Positions 60,501-64,000 of a stretch of 64,000 bases of DNA are shown piece after piece (the first letter of the stretch is position 1; the number at the start of each line of letters is the position of its first letter). A program made the position numbers and the translations under genes. The stretch covers positions 124,001-188,000 of the forward strand of contig JAJDTM010000057.1 in the NCBI GenBank assembly GCA_022827185.1, written 5' to 3'. The notes below the pieces were generated by a model, which saw only the letters and a program-made list of their open reading frames with translations, was not told the DNA's origin and searched no databases. Source of the stretch: Candidatus Poribacteria bacterium (GTDB taxonomy: Bacteria; Poribacteria; WGA-4E; WGA-3G).

Positions 60501-60634
60501 CAGACAAACGGAGCGGGATTGTAAACGACCCGAACCGTGCCGATCAGCCGCAATATATTGTCGATCTCATTGCCCGCGTCATCACTATTAGCTTAAAAAC
60601 GGTGGAGATTGTGGACGGGTTGCCCGGTTTGTAG
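57548..60634 (+). CDS. Type ISP restriction-modification enzyme
   Basis: From ATG 57548 the protein has 1028 residues; a frame from 57467 is longer but lacks a signal. The N-terminus carries a PD-(D/E)xK-type nuclease region with D70 and E85-A-K87 (VLDGVILDAYRIPFAYWEAK). The methyltransferase has SAM motif DPFVGTGNF (about residue 347) and the N6-adenine catalytic NPPY (about residue 449). The C-terminus (about 700-1028) is the type ISP specificity domain (AGAALADLHVNYES, DFLTLDGIPAAVYDYRLGNR, WVIDQYRVKTDKRSGI). No SF2 helicase part is seen, unlike LlaGI, so it is the shorter single-chain form. It should cut and methylate one asymmetric site. The hicBA pair follows 140 bp later. Confidence 0.9.
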   Translation: MPQLNLKSSHKAIRDYYATLQQYEQHDITHEGAVSNPFAFLLDACAKQVDATLVPQYPMRTRAGNRIVLDGVILDAYRIPFAYWEAKDMDDNLHKAVQEKRDAGYPFDNIFFQNPQRGILYQNGEKVFDVDITEPTHLIAALQHLFAAPPAALENWHAAVAEFKEMVPALGKRLAELIAEQHETNPQFVTAFTDFYQQCRAAINPNLSIAAVEEMLIQHLLTERIFRTVFDNPDFTRRNIIAREIENVIEVLIQNAFSRDEFLRPLNPFYTAIENAATLCKDFSQKQQFLNTVYEQFFQGFSVEVADTHGIVYTPQPIVDFMVNSVEHILETEFERSLSDTGVHIIDPFVGTGNFIVRLMQDIRATTLAEKYHNELHCNEILLLPYYIASLNIEHEFFQRTQTYRPFEGIALADTFELLEEQQARLFTQENTERVERQKAADMFVVIGNPPYNIHQTNENDNNKNRKYQTMDALLRETYSQDSKATNKNALSDPYVKAILWASKRIGKEGVVAFVTNNSFLDGTAFDGMRKHLARDFDAVYILDLGGNVRQNPKLSGTTHNVFGIQVGVSINFFIKKGTDSTDSKSNAKPTEIFYARIDEFWRKEEKYHYLDSREHCQNIDWQQITPDSRYTWLTEGLHAEFDTFIPMGTKEVKAGKAETIDVLFDQYSLGVGTNRDAWVCNFNANALAGNVQRTIEFYNTQVLKWLGATEKSIVNIDDFVAYDARKISWSSGLKQKLRGGQMAEFSDAKLRRSVYRPFTKLHLFFDRILNHRVFVFPSIFPTTETEVENRVICVSGIGSKKTFHTLVSDMIPSLDFLEKTQCFPFYTYDEDGTNRQENITDWALAEFRKHYSDDTISKWDIFHYTYGLLHHPDYREKYQANLKRDLPHIPFAKDFWDFAKAGAALADLHVNYESAPKYDKLKHIETPGMPIDWRVEKMKLSRDKTQLKYNDFLTLDGIPAAVYDYRLGNRSALEWVIDQYRVKTDKRSGIVNDPNRADQPQYIVDLIARVITISLKTVEIVDGLPGL

Positions 60635-60773
60635 AGGTTCTTTCCTTATCGTCTTATTTTTTCAAAGTAAATCTTGATTTCTGATAATTTGAATGGTATA
60701 ATTATCAGTACGCGAGAATAAATCCCTGGGTAGATTCGCTCTCCTATTTGATTGGTACAATTTGGTGCTATAT

Positions 60774-60965
60774 ATGGAAACACAAAAGTACATTTACTGG
60801 CAAGATGAGGACATGTTTCTTGGTTACCTTGAGGCATACCCCGATTATTGGACGCAAGGGGAAACATTAGCAGCACTTGAGGAAAATCTTCTTGACCTTT
60901 ATACTGAGCTCACGAGCGGCACTATTCCGTGTGTCAGAAAGGTCGCAGAATTACAGATTGCATGA
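60774..60965 (+). CDS. hicB: HicB-family antitoxin
   Basis: 63 residues from ATG 60774: YIYWQDEDMFLGYLEAYPDY, TQGETLAALEENLLDLYTEL. This is the partial RNase H-like HicB fold, with the usual G-Y-L-x-x-x-P pattern. It lacks the C-terminal DNA-binding domain of longer HicB proteins. Its TGA overlaps the start of hicA (ATGA), so the two are coupled. It neutralises HicA. Confidence 0.85.
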   Translation: METQKYIYWQDEDMFLGYLEAYPDYWTQGETLAALEENLLDLYTELTSGTIPCVRKVAELQIA

Positions 60966-61138
60966 AAAGACGGGACTTAATTCGTGAGTTGAAGAAGATG
61001 GGGTGTGTGCTCATTCGTCATGGCGGGAAACACGATTGGTATCAGAATCCAAATACGCGCGTTTCTCAGCCAGTTCCGCGCCATAGAGAAGTTAAAGAAC
61101 CCTTGGCGAAGCATATCCTCAAGATGCTTAAGAATTAA
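60962..61138 (+). CDS. hicA: HicA-family mRNA interferase toxin
   Basis: 58 residues: MKRRDLIRELKKMGCVLIRH, GGKHDWYQNPNTR and PVPRHREVKEPLAKHILKML. This is the dsRBD-like HicA fold with the catalytic His in the HGGKHDWY motif. It cleaves mRNA independently of translation. The gene order is antitoxin first. Both genes lie beside the restriction-modification gene, a small defence or maintenance island. Confidence 0.9.
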   Translation: MKRRDLIRELKKMGCVLIRHGGKHDWYQNPNTRVSQPVPRHREVKEPLAKHILKMLKN

Positions 61139-61144
61139 ATTTAT

Positions 61145-61268
61145 CAGGACTTACGCAGAGATGCGATGAATCGCATCACTACAAACAGATGTCCCTTGGA
61201 AATATGTGTGTTTCTCAAAGGTGATTAGGTTCGTAGTGGTGCAATTTATTGCGCCTTGCGTAAGTCTT
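61145..61268. mobile_element. MITE-like element with internal hairpins
   Basis: A 124-bp element with ends CAGGACTTACGCA and TTGCGTAAGTCTT. Inside, GATGCGAT/ATCGCATC (61160-61177) is a perfect hairpin. A second near-perfect hairpin GGTGCAAT/ATTGCGCC and CACTAC...GTAGTG add further pairing. No clean target duplication remains. It is not coding. Confidence 0.7.
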
Positions 61269-61287
61269 ACTTATAACGGATAGCTGC

Positions 61288-62301
61288 CTAACGGATCCGA
61301 TACCGCTCAACGGCTTCCATATCAAGACTGATACCCAATCCGGGTGCATCCGTCAAGTTGATTGCGCCATTAGACAAATCCATGCTACCACCAGAGAGGT
61401 CGTCAACACGGATATGCGGGAGTTCGTCGATCGGCATCGTGCAGTTCGGTATTGTGCACACCATGTGCGCAGCGAAGGTCGAGGCGACGCAGCAACCGAA
61501 GGCGAAGACCTGCACCCAAATCGGCAAACCCGCGGCTTCAGCAACGGCGGCACTCTTACGGAGTCCAGCAACGTTCCCAAACGTGTTGACCGCATCCACT
61601 GCATCCGCACGGATGTTCTCTAAAATCTCTTGTGCTCCCCCTATATGTCGAGCGACTGGCACGTCCACTTCTTCCCGCATCTGACGATACCAAGATAAAT
61701 CCTCAAACCGAATCGGGTCTTCGTAGACTTCAATGTTATAAGGGAGCAGCTCCTCAGCGAGCCGGAGTCCGGTCTCCAAATCTCCGAATTCTGTGTTAGG
61801 ATCCACACGAATCCCGAAATCGGGTCCACACGCCGCTTTAATTAAACGTGCAGTTTCAACGATATTCGCCTTTCGTGCCTTGAGTTTATGCACCCGAAAG
61901 CCGAGGTCTGCGGCGCGTTCCGCCTCTGCTGCTGTCGCTTCCGGGGGCATCGCGGGCGACCAGTAGGCGAGTTCAACGCTATCTCGATGTTTCTCACCGA
62001 TTAACTTATGCGCAGGCACCCCCAACGCTTGTCCTGCCAAATCATAAAAAGCAGATTGGAAAGTGAATGACTCGGATGAGAGGTCGAGATCCCACAGATT
62101 TTTACCGACATACCTTTCAGCGATGCTGTCCGCTTGATCCGTAATATCGCTGTGCAGAGCATTGCTTTCACCCAATCCTGTCAGTCCTTCATCTGTGTGT
62201 ACCCAGACCAAGGTCGTCGGATACTCCATACCCGAATGTTCTTGTATCGCTGGAAGGAAAGGGATAGAGACAGTACGATATTCAAAGCCTGTGATTTTCA
62301 T
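61288..62301 (-). CDS. Mandelate racemase/muconate lactonizing (enolase superfamily) enzyme
   Basis: From ATG 62301 (AAGGAG 8 bases upstream) the protein has 337 residues. The N-terminal capping domain starts MKITGFEYRTVSIPFLPAIQ. The barrel shows K-L-K-A-R-K (catalytic Lys region), RVDPNTEF (first metal Asp) and YEDPIRFED (second metal Glu). At the third metal position, where the family has D-E after V-P-I, the sequence is VPVARHIGG, so the acid is missing. Function must then differ or use another ligand. No substrate can be named. Confidence 0.85.
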   Translation of the reverse strand: MKITGFEYRTVSIPFLPAIQEHSGMEYPTTLVWVHTDEGLTGLGESNALHSDITDQADSIAERYVGKNLWDLDLSSESFTFQSAFYDLAGQALGVPAHKLIGEKHRDSVELAYWSPAMPPEATAAEAERAADLGFRVHKLKARKANIVETARLIKAACGPDFGIRVDPNTEFGDLETGLRLAEELLPYNIEVYEDPIRFEDLSWYRQMREEVDVPVARHIGGAQEILENIRADAVDAVNTFGNVAGLRKSAAVAEAAGLPIWVQVFAFGCCVASTFAAHMVCTIPNCTMPIDELPHIRVDDLSGGSMDLSNGAINLTDAPGLGISLDMEAVERYRIR

Positions 62302-62348
62302 GGTCGCAACTCCTTGTAAAGCCCATAATTGCGTGGACACAAAAGATT

Positions 62349-62369
62349 GGCGGGGTTCCAAACCCCGCC
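62349..62369. repeat. GC-rich dispersed hairpin
   Basis: GGCGGGGTT, CCA, AACCCCGCC: perfect 9-bp arms between the enolase-superfamily gene and the VWA gene. Not followed by a T-tract. Confidence 0.65.
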
Positions 62370-62473
62370 AGCGAAAGGAGAGTGTTTTAAGAACTACCGT
62401 TTATCAGATGCCTCATATCTTGAATTCTGCTATATAAGGATACCATGAAAACGGAATCACATCACAAACTTTT

Positions 62474-64000
62474 TTACGGTTTTGGTGAAAACTGAATGTT
62501 CCGTGGCGATGCCTCGATTCGACTGATGGCGACCACAATGTGTCCATTCAGTCGATTTCGCCTCGCTATGTATGGAAATTCTTCACGGAAGGTCTGCCAC
62601 AGCTGCCCACCCCGATTTTTAGCAAGTAGGCAGGTCAGGAGCACAAGATCCTCTCCGTAAATCTCGTGCGTTAAGAGTGCTGCCTGGAGTGCCTTATCGT
62701 TCCGTCCGGACGGTTTCAGCAAGCCTTCAGCGATCAGGCGTGCTGTTTTCATAGTGATATGCGCGTCCTTATCCAGCCGTGTCAACAGCGATTTCACCCG
62801 ATCTTTGTAGGTATCTTCTTGCTGCGCGAGCACCGTATACAGTGTGCTGAGATAAGCGGGTAAGGCGTTATTTCGCAGGTTCGGCAGTTTGATCTGGCTT
62901 ACCTTTGAGAGAACGCGTTTGGAAAGTGCTGTCAGTTCTGCATCGGTCGGAACTGCTTGGGCTGCTGTGCGGATGCTCCATGCGGACCGGACGGCAATAT
63001 ACTGATTTCTGCCTGTTATAACTGTTTCGAGGATCGGATCTTCCCAAGCCTTTTGGAGCGTCGTGAGGGCATCTTTGTCAACTTTACCATCAATTGCACC
63101 TGCCAGAAGTTTCCAGGACGGTGTTTGCAAAGATTTCTCCAAAAAATCCCATTGCCCAGGGGCTTTATTTCGCTCGGTTTCTGTAGTTACCTGCAACGCC
63201 TCAAGTGCTGGACCTCTATCGGCACTATATTGTACGGTTGGAGCAGCAGCGGTTAAAGGGGCACTTCTTGTCATTCGCCGCATTTTGGAAGCGGTAACTC
63301 TTGCGCTCTGATTATTGTAGAACCCTCTGAACTCGGTGCCTTCTGGCAATGGAACAGGCACGACAACCTGCCGCGGTGCTTTTGCTTCTTGGTTGATGGG
63401 TTGCATGTCGTTCTCATCTACAGCGACGAAACTCGTGTATTGGGTCATCAACCGATAATTGAGCGCGATGTCAGTGATTTCCTCAATAATTTCCGGTGCA
63501 TCAGCAGCATATAACTGTGCAGAGATGTCTTCAATTTTCTTACGCGCCCACGCTTTTGACAAAACATCGTGTGTCGGTTGCGCGTCGGGCAGCGTCACAT
63601 GTAGTTTATATTTCAGCGGTTTCCCTTCTGCGCTGCCGGAGAGTTGAATCTTTTTACTACCGCCTGCACCGTAGCGTCCAAACATGATGACAGGTCGGCC
63701 CGCCCAGAGTTCAGGAATTCGCCGCGGGTAGGTCTCATAAACAGAGAGTCCGTTCCAATCAATCTTAATTTTGGCGAGTTGTGCGCGATGGATGCGGTCG
63801 GCAATCTCCGCAACAAGGGGGCCGGGGTCGGTGTTAAGTTCTAACACCTTTGCCATCCCACCGCCGTGTTTTGCGACCTCGTCAATCAGATAGTGGTTCG
63901 GTGATGAACCGATGCCGATAGCCCAAAAACGGATCTGATCCCCTGCCCGTTTGTCAACTTCAGCGATGATTTCCGCTTCGTTACCGATATAGCCATCGGT
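62474..64000 (-). CDS. VWA-domain protein (probably VIT-VWA type), N-terminus beyond right edge
   Basis: The frame is open to the right edge, beyond the internal ATG at 63856, so the gene starts outside the window. The visible N-terminal residues (TDGYIGNEAEIIAEVDKRAG, RFWAIGIGSSPNHYLIDEVA) are the end of a von Willebrand A domain. Beyond it are the beta-sheet part LSVYETYPRRIPELWAGRPV seen in VIT-VWA proteins, a linker, and a helical C-terminus (about the last 250 residues) with no known motif. These proteins are usually exported and membrane-linked. At least 508 codons are visible. Confidence 0.85.
   Translation of the reverse strand, partial: TDGYIGNEAEIIAEVDKRAGDQIRFWAIGIGSSPNHYLIDEVAKHGGGMAKVLELNTDPGPLVAEIADRIHRAQLAKIKIDWNGLSVYETYPRRIPELWAGRPVIMFGRYGAGGSKKIQLSGSAEGKPLKYKLHVTLPDAQPTHDVLSKAWARKKIEDISAQLYAADAPEIIEEITDIALNYRLMTQYTSFVAVDENDMQPINQEAKAPRQVVVPVPLPEGTEFRGFYNNQSARVTASKMRRMTRSAPLTAAAPTVQYSADRGPALEALQVTTETERNKAPGQWDFLEKSLQTPSWKLLAGAIDGKVDKDALTTLQKAWEDPILETVITGRNQYIAVRSAWSIRTAAQAVPTDAELTALSKRVLSKVSQIKLPNLRNNALPAYLSTLYTVLAQQEDTYKDRVKSLLTRLDKDAHITMKTARLIAEGLLKPSGRNDKALQAALLTHEIYGEDLVLLTCLLAKNRGGQLWQTFREEFPYIARRNRLNGHIVVAISRIEASPRNIQFSPKP

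Noticed and set aside
1..64000. tRNA or rRNA genes
   Set aside because: No T-arm-like GGTTCRAATCC with matching acceptor stem and no rRNA-like stretch was noticed; a covariance-model search would be needed to be certain.

Overview
The window is a 64 kb piece of a Gram-negative-type bacterial chromosome using the standard genetic code. Evidence for an outer membrane is a TonB-dependent receptor, several lipoprotein signal peptides, Lgt and a heptosyltransferase-like GT9 enzyme. The mix of families (ECF sigma/WD40 fusion, ASPIC-UnbV/FG-GAP protein, malectin-like and dockerin-like exported proteins, sulfatase-like hydrolase, Gfo/Idh and enolase-superfamily enzymes, NHL propeller) and the many degenerate intergenic repeats fit an uncultured lineage such as Candidatus Poribacteria. 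That assignment is an inference from gene content; no rRNA or tRNA gene was seen.

Layout. 1-4.1 kb: ECF sigma / zinc-finger anti-sigma / large TPR protein operon (minus), cut by the left edge. 4.4-10.7 kb: lipoprotein, TonB-dependent receptor, ECF sigma-WD40 fusion (minus). 11.1-13.3 kb: pdxJ - HAD phosphatase - RsuA-type pseudouridine synthase, overlapping plus-strand operon. 13.3-14.5 kb: thioredoxin-fold/TPR gene with an in-frame TGA exactly at the first cysteine of its CxxC motif (candidate selenoprotein), and a small zinc-ribbon gene. 14.7-19.9 kb: HNH - rnpA - yidD - yidC - jag - mnmE (minus). 20.2-25 kb: exported FG-GAP protein, two malectin-like paralogues, isochorismatase-type hydrolase, rimI. 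25.1-31.4 kb: aminotransferase, dockerin-like protein, sulfatase-like hydrolase, two lipoproteins, GT9. 31.5-35.6 kb: groESL behind a sigma-54-type promoter, Gfo/Idh oxidoreductase, TauE/SafE transporter that probably starts at AUC. 35.8-41 kb: rpsU, dsRBD protein, methyltransferase, BrkB-type membrane protein, redoxin-cytochrome c-copper monooxygenase fusion. 41.2-42.6 kb: decayed gene plus AT-rich DNA. 42.6-49 kb: UPF0182 protein, sulfotransferase, lgt, livF, livG. 49.1-57.4 kb: Ig-like lipoprotein with a long structured leader, dprA, gdhA, NHL protein, glnE. 57.5-61.1 kb: type ISP restriction-modification enzyme and hicBA. 61.3-64 kb: enolase-superfamily enzyme and a VWA protein cut by the right edge.

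Most genes are housekeeping or accessory-metabolic, separated by three repeat classes: (i) short MITE-like elements with GGACTTAC-type ends and 7-8 bp target duplications, (ii) GC-rich perfect hairpins, some acting as terminators, and (iii) degenerate GCTGATGGCTGATAGC / CAACTGATAACTGA-type repeats that often touch stop codons. Sigma-70-type promoters with exact 17-bp spacing precede many genes.

The strongest candidates for undescribed biology are the WUGAC thioredoxin-like selenoprotein, the sigma-54/palindrome-controlled groESL, the shared C-terminal TTTWGxLK motif on exported proteins, and the structured leader of the Ig-like lipoprotein.
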